Part shown: positions 55,796 to 64,000 of the stretch, piece after piece | Numbering within the stretch: position 1 is the first letter of the stretch | How the letters are laid out: each line of letters opens with the position of its first letter | Origin: Trichosporon coremiiforme | Taxonomy: Eukaryota > Basidiomycota > Tremellomycetes > Trichosporonales > Trichosporonaceae | Length of the DNA: 64,000 nucleotides | Direction: 5' to 3' | Assembly: GCA_039545355.1 (NCBI GenBank) | Contig: BCJJ01000005.1 | Location: forward strand, 1,849,447 to 1,913,446 | Translations under genes and position numbers: made by a program | Notes under the pieces: model-generated | What the model was told of the DNA's origin: nothing | What the model saw: only the letters and a program-made list of their open reading frames with translations | Databases searched by the model: none

Positions 55796-57901
55796 ATGGC
55801 GGCAGCGGTCAAAGTTCAAGTTGTGGCAAATGTACGCGATGCCCTCTCGTTCGTTACCTCGTTTAAGGAGAAGTACACTAGGGAGGGAATGAGCGGAGTC
55901 GACATTACTATGGGGTCTATTGGCACGACCGCAAGCAAGAGCAAGGACATGACGATCGTGAACATGTTCAACGATCTGTGTGACGGCTTCGCAGACGACA
56001 ACAGCTCAATCTGTGAAGGGCGTGCTGTTGTCATCCAGGATCTCAAGCCGCCCTTAAAGGGCCTGTCCTCCTTCAGCACTCTCGCCCTCTGTCAGAACAG
56101 CACTGGCAAACTTATCATCTTAAACAGCAAACCACTCCCTGGCGTCAGTCATGCTAGCACCAGCGGAGCCTCGGTGATCTTCTGGGCGAGCGTCACGGAC
56201 AGCGAGAAGGGAGTGGTGTCCTTCTCGTGGCCCAGCCTGGGATGTAATCAACCCAAGCTTCTCATTCTGACTCTGCCTCAGGCTCATGAGCTGGAGGCTT
56301 TAATTGTACACAGCCTCAGCCATTATCCCTCCCCGCTCTTGAGCGCCACTCGGATGTACGCTTGGCTCCCGGCTCAAGTGTTTGTTCTTCACGAATTGCG
56401 CTTCAGAGTGCTCACAGGAGAACAAGAAGTGCTGCACGTGAAGAAGGAGAGCGACAGCAACCCGTTTTCCGGGTTCTACAAGGTGAGCTGCGGTAAAAGG
56501 GTCGCGGCTGACTTGAGCAGAAGGTGACTACTGCTTACCCGGAAATCGCCTTTGGGCTGCACAGTTGGAAGGTCTTCAACCCCTCGGCCGCCCTAGACAA
56601 GTCTTTGATCAGGCCCCAGGACAACGACTACAATTACCGAGTCGTTGGTGCCGCCGCGACGGTGCTCACTCACCTAGACGCTGCGCCGGTGATTTATCAA
56701 TCGCAGTTTGTGGTAGTCTTCTGGGAGCGCCTCGGAATCTGTCTCAACCGTGATGATAGCATCGTCCTCTTCCAGACCGCATTCTACACACGCAAAAGGA
56801 ACCTGTTCCTGTCCTTTACCGCCGACGTCGCTGACGCATTTTACCACGACGCAGGAGAAGCTCTCGAACATCACAGTCGCTAATCGAGGGTCTGTGCTCG
56901 AGGTCGGCTGCGCGCAAACAGGCTGCGTTTACAACAACTCGCCACGGCACCCTGTCGACGGTATAATGTCGCCTTATTGCACCGAGCAGGGAGGGTCTGT
57001 ACAGTTGTGTTTGCTCCATGGACAGCTCCAGCTCTTTGCCAAGGAGTAAGCCGTTGACAAGAGCAATTGCTGTCAGCAGGATCCTCCGGATGCCGAAGGT
57101 GGTGTACGACGAGGTCATGGAGAACGAGACCGCTTTCGAGCTGAAAGATGCGACACTCCAGGCCCTGGCAGCACTTTCCCAAGTCTGTCAGGGCTCGGGA
57201 TGTCTAGCCATGCACCATTCATTGGAGACCCCCCCGCCCAAGCGAACACCGGGGGGTAAGTGCCGTCTTTCAGTCAGCCCCAGATAGCTGACGACAGCGT
57301 TGCGTTCACACTCTGCACTCGTTGCATCTCCGTGGCCGTAGCCAGTATGAACAAGCAGCAGAGGGCCATCACTGACGGCGCCCGGCGAGCTGGGGTCGAC
57401 GTCAGCGAGCAGCCCGCCTCAGATCGTGCAATCTATCCTCCCGACCCCGCCAAGATCCTGACGACCACGGCCTCCATCGTCTGCGAGATTCAGGGCTCGG
57501 ACTATTGCCTCGTGTACGCCGTGCTGTCAAGGTTCCAGAAAACGGTTTCGACGGACGCCCAAGGACGAACCGGATGGGCACTGTGCGTCACCGAGGAGGG
57601 GAACCTCGCCCTCCTCACTACCGTCGAGTATGTCGAGGCGGCCCTAGGCCAGCAAGGCATTGCCGCGCTGGCTGCCGACCTGAAGCACGCGGCGACGAGT
57701 CTTCCCGGTGAGTGGCTCAGTCTCGTTCGTGCGGCTGGACTGAGGAAGAGGTGTGTTATTTCTGTCGAGACTCTTGCCAGCTTCATGATGCCTTATGGGG
57801 ACGAGCTCGCACCTGCCGTCCAGCTCCCTCAGCTCATGGAGGAGCTGGAGATTATGCTCGGTGCTGTAGAGGGAGAGGAAGAAGACGGTGACGATGACTG
57901 A
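55796..57901 (+). CDS. Unrecognised protein, orphan gene
   Basis: I do not recognise this protein. Exon 1 (55796 to about 56,481) starts MAAAVKVQVVANVRDALSFV and includes EKYTREGMSGVDITMGSIGT. A short intron leads to TTAYPEIAFGLHSWKVFNPS (56,521). Further pieces are SNITVANRGSVLEVGCAQTG (about 56,860), EILRMPKVVYDEVMENETAF after an intron at about 57,056, and a last exon from about 57,297 with VAFTLCTRCISVAVASMNKQ, ending in an acidic EGEEEDGDDD tail. Two junctions are not clean. Near 56,806-56,859 a frame change needs a weak donor, and at about 57,256 the strong GTAAGT is out of phase and a GTGCCG donor fits instead. No signal peptide, membrane helix or catalytic motif is seen. It is either a lineage-specific gene or one beginning to decay. 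Confidence 0.5.
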
Positions 57902-58329
57902 AGCCCATACTGGAGCGGTAGGATATACATGCAGTGAACTAGCCTCGAGTCCAGGCAGAGTTACATTACGACCCACGACAAGGCTCCAGCGCTTCACTCT
58001 CAACCGCCCAAAGCTCACCACTTCAGACACGATTTTGGGCCGCTATTGGACATGGACCTGCCAAGTTGCCCTACGCATCCATGGCGACCGGTCCCAGAAG
58101 GTCTGCATCTACGCGCAGGTGCAGAAGGTACATCAAGATGGTGAAGAAGCCGAGCAGACGAGGTTGAATACCGATCACGGGTTCACATGGCCCCGCAAAC
58201 GGCCCGATCACTCACTGTGCCTCGCTTCGGCCCGGTTTCATGTCTTCCTTTCGTCTTTCACCTCATCTCTCTCTTCCTTGCCGCTCCTCCCCAACTCATC
58301 ACCCCATCATCGCTGTCTCCCCCCTCACC
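57902..58329. other. Intergenic region orphan gene / IAH1
   Basis: The IAH1 promoter lies here. The last 90 bp are pyrimidine-rich (TCTTCCTTTCGTC-type), ending CTCACCATGG. No gene is seen. Confidence 0.4.
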
Positions 58330-59514
58330 ATGGCGAACACATACCAGGACTGCATTGTGCTTCTCGTAAGCGCTTAGTAATGAGTAAGCTGACGCGTAGG
58401 GCGATTCGATCACCGCCCAGCAGTATGTCGACGGGTCTATGCAGGCTCGATTCTGCGGTGAGTAGACGGGCCAGTCCTTCCTCGCGTAATGTAGACTGGG
58501 ACTGGTTCCACTGTTGTCTTTAGCTATCCCGTTGACCACGCGAGCTGACGACCAGACGCCTATCGCCGATCTCTCGACATCCTGAACCGTGGATTCAGCG
58601 GGTACAACACTCGATGGTGAGCTCAGTCTTGCAAGCAAGCAATACACTGACTGCAGGGTGCGAGCTCTCTTTGACACTGTTTTCGCCAAGAAAGGGGCGC
58701 CCGGCGTCCCCGTTGTGAGGCTTGTCACGATCTGGCTTGGTGCGTGACAGACCTTCTTCTTCGCTAACCTCAGGTGCCAACGATGCCGTGAAGCCGGGAC
58801 TGCCGCAGCACATTCCCCTGGAGGAGTTCGAGGAGAATATCCGCTACATGGTCGAGCAGCTGACTTCGTCGAACTCGAAGTACGCCACTGCTCACGAAAA
58901 GGGCTTCAACGTCGTGCTCGTTACGCCGCCGCCCATCCTGCTCAGCATGACTGGCAACGATGAGCGCATCCCCGAGCGCACGAAGCAGTATGTCGACGTT
59001 GTCGCCAAGCTTGCGGACGAGTTCAAGAGCAAGGAGAAGGAGAACGACAATTGGCGCATCGGCCTCGTCAACATGTACGACGCAATCATCGCTGCCGCGG
59101 GCGGAGACGGCGAGGAGATGCGCCCGTATCTCGCGTGAGTAGAGCTTACCGCCACGTATCGTTCAGCTAATCTTCAGTGACGGACTGCACCTCACGACGC
59201 AAGGCTATGGCGTCTTTTGGGATGAGTACACGAAGCTCGTGCGAGGCGAGCTCAAGGGCCGCGGTCTTGACTGGGACGACTGGAGTGACCTCCCTCCCCG
59301 GATGCCGAAGTGAGTGCACCACTAGCTGAAGGGGCTTTTCAAGCTAACGATCAGTTGGCAAGACGTCGACGCCAAGCATCCTGAGCATCTGCCGGACCAG
59401 ATGAAGCTACCTCCCATCCGAGAGTCGATCATGTTCGACAAGGAAGCGCGCGAGCTGAACGGAGAGCAGCCGTCCCAGGAGACCAAGACTGGTAAGGGCT
59501 GCGCGTATCTTTAG
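58330..59514 (+). CDS. IAH1: GDSL-family esterase, isoamyl acetate hydrolase type
   Basis: SGNH/GDSL hydrolase of the kind that splits acetate esters such as isoamyl acetate in yeast. It starts MANTYQDCIVLL with CACCATGG context. Seven exons with short introns are supported by frame: the catalytic serine block GDSITAQQYVDGSMQARF opens exon 2, followed by DAYRRSLDILNRGFSGYNTR, VRLVTIWLGANDA (oxyanion Asn), VVLVTPPPILL, DGLHLTTQGYGVFWDEYTKL (catalytic Asp and His) and WQDVDAKHPEHL. The stop at 59512-59514 follows KTGKGCAYL. The sequence GGTAAG eight codons before it could instead be a donor to a further exon, so the last residues are uncertain. The cytosolic location is inferred from the lack of a signal peptide. 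Confidence 0.88.
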
Positions 59515-60126
59515 GACGGAGAGATTGACAACTTGACTGAATGACTGGTACTGTCTTGGCAGAAGTATGTATAACGATATACGCGTCCGACTATCTCAGG
59601 TGACATCGCGATGCTCCTGCGAGCTATCGTTCCGCGCACAGCTCACGTCCGAACTCCGGACTGGGAGCCACGGCGCACTCAGCCCCGTGATGGCTGCCTG
59701 CTTCGATCTCCTTGCTCAGCTGGCGTGGGCATGGTTCAGCTGGAGCTCGTGTCAAGGTCCGACCGCCGGAGCCCACTGCTCTGGGCACCGCAACAGCTTC
59801 CTTGGAGCACCTGCTCCACAGCATAGTCATCCCCACAAGCGGATCATGGCATTGTCAGCTCGCAACACGGTCTTGACATTGCTGCAGATGACAGACAGGG
59901 TGTGTATTCTGGGTTGAGGTTATTCATGCCTCTGAGACACGGGCTGCGCAATCTTGGGATCTGCGTTGCGCGTGTCGATTCCAAATATCTGCTGTGGGTT
60001 TTGCCTGGAGACCACGCTTCCAGCGCTGGATTCAGGTGAGGCAGTCTCGGTCAGGCTGCGGATCAGGAAAGTCACCAGCCGTATCAGCGCGCACGAGATG
60101 ACTACGGGTGGGGAGATGGGCAATGT

Positions 60127-60164
60127 GGGGGTTCAAACAGGCTGCGGGGGTTCAAACAGGCTGC
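60127..60164. repeat. Perfect 19-bp tandem repeat, two copies
   Basis: GGGGGTTCAAACAGGCTGC occurs twice head to tail (60,127-60,145 and 60,146-60,164) in the region upstream of the permease. TTCAAACAGG may be a binding site; no factor can be named. Confidence 0.85.
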
Positions 60165-60605
60165 AGATCTCGTGTGACGTGTAGTATGGCCCAGTTTGTC
60201 CACTAACGCCACGATGAAATTAGACGATTTCCAGAAATAACCCTTTTGACTATAAGACCATGTGCTACCAAGCTGCATCCACCCCACTCCACCCCACATT
60301 CCCTTTCTGCCGCTGTTGGCCGAGCCGCCTACCGACGCAACCGAGAACGGTGCTGATAACACTGGGATCCTCCCAGTCTAGCAAGGACGCTTGAGGGCTG
60401 GACCAGTCGATTGGAGCGCGTGCTGCACCCCGTAGCATGCGGGGGACGGTCATCGGACAGATCTCAATGGAGATAGACAGTACTGCTATGTCTGGAACGG
60501 CGCTGTTCCCGGAATCGCGGGATGCAGGTCGCTGTCGCCGACGAAGCTAAGGGGACGAGGCGAGCAGATGAGGCTGCGCTAGTCCCTTGTCAGCACGAGG
60601 ATGCA

Positions 60606-60612
60606 TATATAA
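60606..60612 (+). promoter_or_regulatory. TATA box of the permease gene
   Basis: TATATAA lies 66 bp upstream of the permease ATG, a spacing that suits a core promoter in this lineage. Most genes in the window lack such an element, so this gene may be inducible. Confidence 0.55.
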
Positions 60613-60677
60613 GCTGATGGCCCCAGGCGACATGGGTCTTATCTCTCGCCTTGACGACTTGAGCTCATCGACTAATC

Positions 60678-62582
60678 ATGGCTGCTCCACCAGTTGTACC
60701 CGGCGCGCTTATGGGCACAGACGGGCTCGACCCGCGCCTCCATCTCACAGAGACACAAGAAGAGCAGGTGCTCTCGCACGGCGACAACTTTGACCGTAAG
60801 CCACAAACCGCCCTGTGCCGCTGACAGTATCCAGGTGACTCGAACGCCCTACCGATTGAGGTGTACTTGTACTGGGCAAAGCGGGAGCGTGACCGCGAGG
60901 ACCGAGACCCGCGTCCGGTTCCCGATGCGCCTTGGATTGTCCTGTGGAAGAGGATGACCGGGCAGGGACACCGCGTCGTGCGGCCGCCGACCGGCACACC
61001 CACTGACGCCGTGGCCGTGCAGGACGACGCGAGCTCGGGCTCGGGGTCTCCTGGGGACGAAAAGACGCAGGAAAAGAGCCACACCATCTCCGCGCAAGTT
61101 GGTCCACCCGAATCCGAGGAGAGCCACGACTGGAGCGAGTGGGAGCGCAACACGGCCTACCATCTGCTCCGGACGGCGTCGTGGCAGGCCATCTTTTACA
61201 TGATCACGAGTGACATTCTCGGTTTCCAGCAGGCACCGTACTCGTTCTATACGCTCGGCATCGCCCCCGGGTGCCTCGTGTTCACGTTCCTGTTCCTCCT
61301 CGCGTTCGCCGGCGGACAGATGCTCTGGCGCATGTACATGCGCCTCGACAGCGAGCAGTACCCCGTCACCTGCTACTCGGACCTGGCGGAGCGCACGTAC
61401 GGCCGCTGGGTGCGCCACCTCTTCACGGCCCTGCAGACTATCCAGTGAGTCACTCGTGGAATCGTGACTGACATCAGACTCCTGTTCAACGTCGGTATTC
61501 TCATCACTGGCCAGAGCACGCAGCTCGCGACGATCATCGAGTACAAGTTTTGCTTCATTGCGATCGCAATCTTTTGGATGCTGGCAGGCATGATTGTGGG
61601 CCAGATCCGCTCCCTGCGCAACTTTGGATGGTTCACGAACCTGGGCATCTGGCTGAACCTCCTGACCATGGTCTTGGTCATGGTCGGCATCGGTTTGTTT
61701 GACCCGGTGCCTTCGCAGTCGCAGCACAAGGACCTGAGCGAGCCCAAGGCTGTCTCGGCCTGGGTGCCCTCGTACACGCAAGGCTGGTACATGCAGCAGG
61801 TGGGCGTGCAGAACATCGTGTACTCATACGGCGGAGCCATGATCTTTGTCGAGTTCATGGCCGAGATGCGCCGCCCGCGCGACTTCTGGAAGGCCGCGTT
61901 CCTCTCCCAACTCTTCTGCTACCTCATGTACATGTTCTTCGGACTGTACAACTACGCCATGCAGGGCGTGTACACGTCCCAGTACCCGTCGCTTAACTTC
62001 CAAAACCGCGCCCTTCAGCTCATCACCAACATCATCGGTCTCGTTACGGGCGGCATCGCGATGTGTCTGTACGCCCACGTCGGACAGAAGACCATCTACC
62101 AGAACGTCTTCCGCGCGTACCTCCGCGCCCCATCGCTTGTGTCCCGCCGCGGCAAGATTATCTGGCCCTTCCTGGTCATCGGGTACTGGGTCATCTCGTG
62201 GGTCATCGGTGTCGCGATCCCCAGCATCGCCACGCTCGGCACCCTCGTCGGCGCTGCCGCCATCCTCCAGTTCACGTACACGTTCCCGCCCATGCTCATC
62301 CTAGGCCACTGGATGCAGTCGGACGCGGTCGAGGGCGAACAACCGTGGGAGCCCGGCATGGCGCCCGGCGCAAACCGTATCGACACCTGGAAGCAGGCGA
62401 GCCGCTGGAAGCGCGGGTTCAGGAAGTACTGGTACGTCAAGGTCGTCCTGTTCCTCTACTTCCTGGCGGCGCTCTCCAACGCAGCACTCGGGATCTACTC
62501 CGGTGCGATGCAGGCAAAAGACGGCTTCTCTGGCCACGTCATCATTTCGTTCTCGTGCAAGACGCCGAACGAGGGTTCCTAA
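60678..62582 (+). CDS. Amino-acid permease, AAAP family
   Basis: Integral membrane transporter of the amino acid/auxin permease family (fungal mtr/N-type branch). It starts MAAPPVVPGALMGTDGLDPR. A short intron (60,799-60,834) and a second near 61,448-61,476 join in phase. The hydrophilic N-terminal part, about 170 residues with a Ser/Glu-rich stretch, is cytosolic. About 11 membrane helices follow from RTASWQAIFYMITSDILGF, where the family's helix-1 break is expected, through VTCYSDLAERTYGRW, VYSYGGAMIFVEFMAEMRRP (the conserved helix-6 block), VGQKTIYQNVFRAYLRAP and FTYTFPPMLILGHWM. It ends FSCKTPNEGS. Loop WEPGMAPGANRIDTW is typical of fungal members. Which amino acids it carries cannot be told. 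Confidence 0.88.
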
Positions 62583-62724
62583 GCACCCGTGATGAGTCGG
62601 AGAACAGCTCAGTATCATAATTAGTAGTACCATAGCGTGGTGGTTTGCCTCGATGTCATGTGTGTAAATATACATCAGCCCGTCCTCGTGCCTTGTACCG
62701 CACTTAGTTTCCGTATACAGTCAC

Positions 62725-63444
62725 TTAAAACCGCTTAAGCCTCGACTTCGGCTTGAGGTACTTGCCAAACTTTTGCTTCTCCTCGCCGAAGAACACCGTC
62801 CAGAAGCCCCACGCTCCGAGGGCACCATTACCGAGCCCGAGGAGAACGCTCATGAAGCCGAGCGGGGCGTTCCACCCCGCAAATGCCGTGATGCACCCGA
62901 GCACGGCGAACACGCACACCGCTGGCATGCGGTACGGCATCGCCTGGGGCGAGTAGTTCGGTACAACGACGAAGATGCTGATGGCGGCGAGGGCGAGGAG
63001 GCCGAAACCGAGCATCTTGAGCGTGAAGCTCTCGAGCGGCGTCAGCGTGTCGTGCTGGTTGCCGCCGTAGCTCGGGATCGGACCCGAGCCGACGACGCCG
63101 AGCGGACCGGCCTTGACGGGCGCATCGGAGCCCTGCGCCATGAAGAGCACGAGACGGGGCGTGAGCAGAAGCGGTACAGCGAGCACGGCAAACCTGAAGT
63201 CAGCTACTACTGGAGACATTGCAGCTCACCATCCAGCAGAGTACATGCCGTACACGGACGCAGCGTCTGGCGCACCCTCATGCGGCCGCGCCGCCGCTTT
63301 CGCGCGCTCCTCGGCGGTGCGGTAGTTGCGACCGAGCGAGCCCGGCTCGGGCCCCTGCTCAGTGTACGCCGGAGGCAATGTCGTGCGAGATGCAGAGGCT
63401 CCCGCGTTCTTTCCGATGGATCGGAGCTCAATGCCTTCAGCCAT
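62725..63444 (-). CDS. Four-TM membrane protein of unknown function
   Basis: Two exons: one from MAEGIELRSIGKNAGASASR to YSAGW (63444 to about 63,230), then after a 45-nt-class intron FAVLAVPLLLTPRLVLFMAQ to the stop at 62725. About 225 residues. The N-terminal 70 residues are hydrophilic. Four hydrophobic segments follow: AVLAVPLLLTPRLVLFMA, FGLLALAAISIFVVV, PAVCVFAVLGCITAFAGW and FMSVLLGLGNGALGAWGF. The C-terminus KYLKPKSRLKRF is basic and probably cytosolic. An ER or vesicle location is possible. I do not recognise the family. Splice phase and codon use support a real gene. Confidence 0.7.
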
Positions 63445-63792
63445 AGTGGACGTGGGAGTGGCGAGAACCAGGAACGCGCGTGGGCTTATGTAGTAGTGCG
63501 TTCGAGCTGTGGTGAAGCGATGGGGCAGGAGGAATCAGGTGATCCACACGGCAAAGACGTCAGAAGCAATCTCGCAGACGAGGCGATGTGTACGTGTTCG
63601 TGTTCGTGTTGTCGATGATGCAGTAACGAGTTCGAAGTCTCAGATCGTCGTCGCAAGCGTTGCATCATCGTTCATGATGACCTGGAGGAGATGCAACGAT
63701 CTCCGCGAAACATGACGAGTCCGCCTTCCTCGTCATTGCGCGCCTCCACGCTCTACTTTCCATCACCTAGCCTAATCAACACACGACCCACG
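63445..63792. other. Divergent intergenic region at the right edge
   Basis: The 348 bp between two outward-facing starts must hold both promoters. The GTGTTCGTGTTCGT-type repeat near 63,590-63,615 is the only structure seen. Confidence 0.4.
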
Positions 63793-64000
63793 ATGTTCGC
63801 GCAAGTCCGCCAGCTGGCGCAGCCGCCGGACGAGGAGGCGCTCAAGGCGCGCGTGCTTGCGTATTTGAACGCGAACTACCCAGACCTTGCGTCGCTTGAG
63901 GGCGCGGGCCCATCGACGCTGACGCCGAAGCGACACTCGCGGGGCCACTCTTTGACCAAGGTGCCTTCTCGCCCGAGCCGGCCGGGGACGCCGTCTGGCC
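63793..64000 (+). CDS. Truncated gene at the window edge
   Basis: The first 69 codons of a gene that runs off the window. It begins MFAQVRQLAQPPDEEALKAR, then LAYLNANYPDLASLEGAGPS and a Ser/Pro/Arg-rich stretch. The ATG follows a pyrimidine-rich leader and the frame is open to the end. The N-terminal helix followed by a disordered segment does not allow a family call. Confidence 0.55.
   Translation, partial: MFAQVRQLAQPPDEEALKARVLAYLNANYPDLASLEGAGPSTLTPKRHSRGHSLTKVPSRPSRPGTPSG

Larger units (their letters stand above)
59515..60677. other. Intergenic region IAH1 / amino-acid permease
   Basis: About 1.2 kb. Contains the perfect 19-bp tandem repeat at 60,127-60,164 and the TATA element of the permease at 60,606. 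Open frames have no recognisable content. Confidence 0.45.

Noticed and set aside
14913..63444. Physical cluster of replication/chromatin genes (PRI2, POB3, sirtuin, ORC5) as a functional unit
   Set aside because: They are spread over about 25 kb among unrelated housekeeping genes on both strands. Chance co-location in a compact genome is the simpler reading.

Overview
The window is nuclear DNA from a fungus. It is GC-rich, has many short spliceosomal introns (mostly 34-100 nt, GTRNGT donors, a CTNAC/CTGAC-type branch site just before YAG), and encodes a mitochondrial complex I subunit, a PDR-type ABC pump and a Rud3-type golgin. Intron style, gene content and protein sequences fit a basidiomycetous yeast of the Tremellomycetes, most likely Trichosporonales. 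That placement is inference from recall; no search was run.

Layout, left to right. 0.4-2.1 kb: golgin with GRAB domain (+). 2.5-3.6 kb: PHO88/SND3 (-). 4.0-5.4 kb: ATP synthase subunit g (+). 6.1-7.4 kb: PARP-type zinc-finger protein (-). 9.3-14.0 kb: VNX1-like vacuolar cation/H+ exchanger (+). 14.5 kb: tRNA-Gly(CCC). 14.9-16.5 kb: primase large subunit PRI2 (+), convergent with GLE1 (-, 16.7-18.9). 19.2-21.2 kb: POB3 of FACT (-), divergent from SRP14 (+, 21.4-22.5). About 23-24 kb: a decayed fragment resembling the Atg1 C-terminus (-). 24.4-27.3 kb: R3H/SUZ RNA-binding protein (-). 28.3-30.1 kb: Hst3/Hst4-type sirtuin (-). 30.5-32.8 kb: TFIIIB subunit BDP1 (-), divergent from complex I NDUFB8 (+, 33.0-34.0). 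34.1-36.9 kb: small SANT-like paralogs. 37.8-38.9 kb: monoacylglycerol lipase (+). 39.1-39.6 kb: small membrane protein (-), divergent from ORC5 (+, 39.9-41.5). 41.7-43.5 kb: 3-hydroxyisobutyryl-CoA hydrolase (-). 44.0-44.6 kb: RPS10 (-), carrying eight N bases. 45.2-46.7 kb: two adjacent paralogous genes for ubiquitin/SUMO-like proteins (+). 49.3-54.6 kb: full-size PDR ABC transporter (+). 55.8-57.9 kb: unrecognised orphan gene (+). 58.3-59.5 kb: GDSL esterase IAH1 (+). 60.7-62.6 kb: AAAP amino-acid permease (+). 62.7-63.4 kb: four-TM protein (-). 63.8 kb to the edge: truncated gene (+).

Most of the window is ordinary housekeeping, with no operons and no sign of a metabolic cluster. Several replication, chromatin and transcription factors lie here (PRI2, POB3, ORC5, the sirtuin, BDP1), but nothing shows they are co-regulated. 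The accessory part is 34-37 kb and 44.6-49.3 kb. It holds lineage-restricted small gene families and gene-poor DNA. The best candidate for something undescribed is the pair of ubiquitin-fold genes at 45,201-46,699: they share exon phases and exon 1 length, and the first carries a second, SUMO-like domain without a C-terminal diglycine.

All exon boundaries were assigned by eye from splice motifs and reading frame. Where I give exact exon coordinates, the phases were checked arithmetically.
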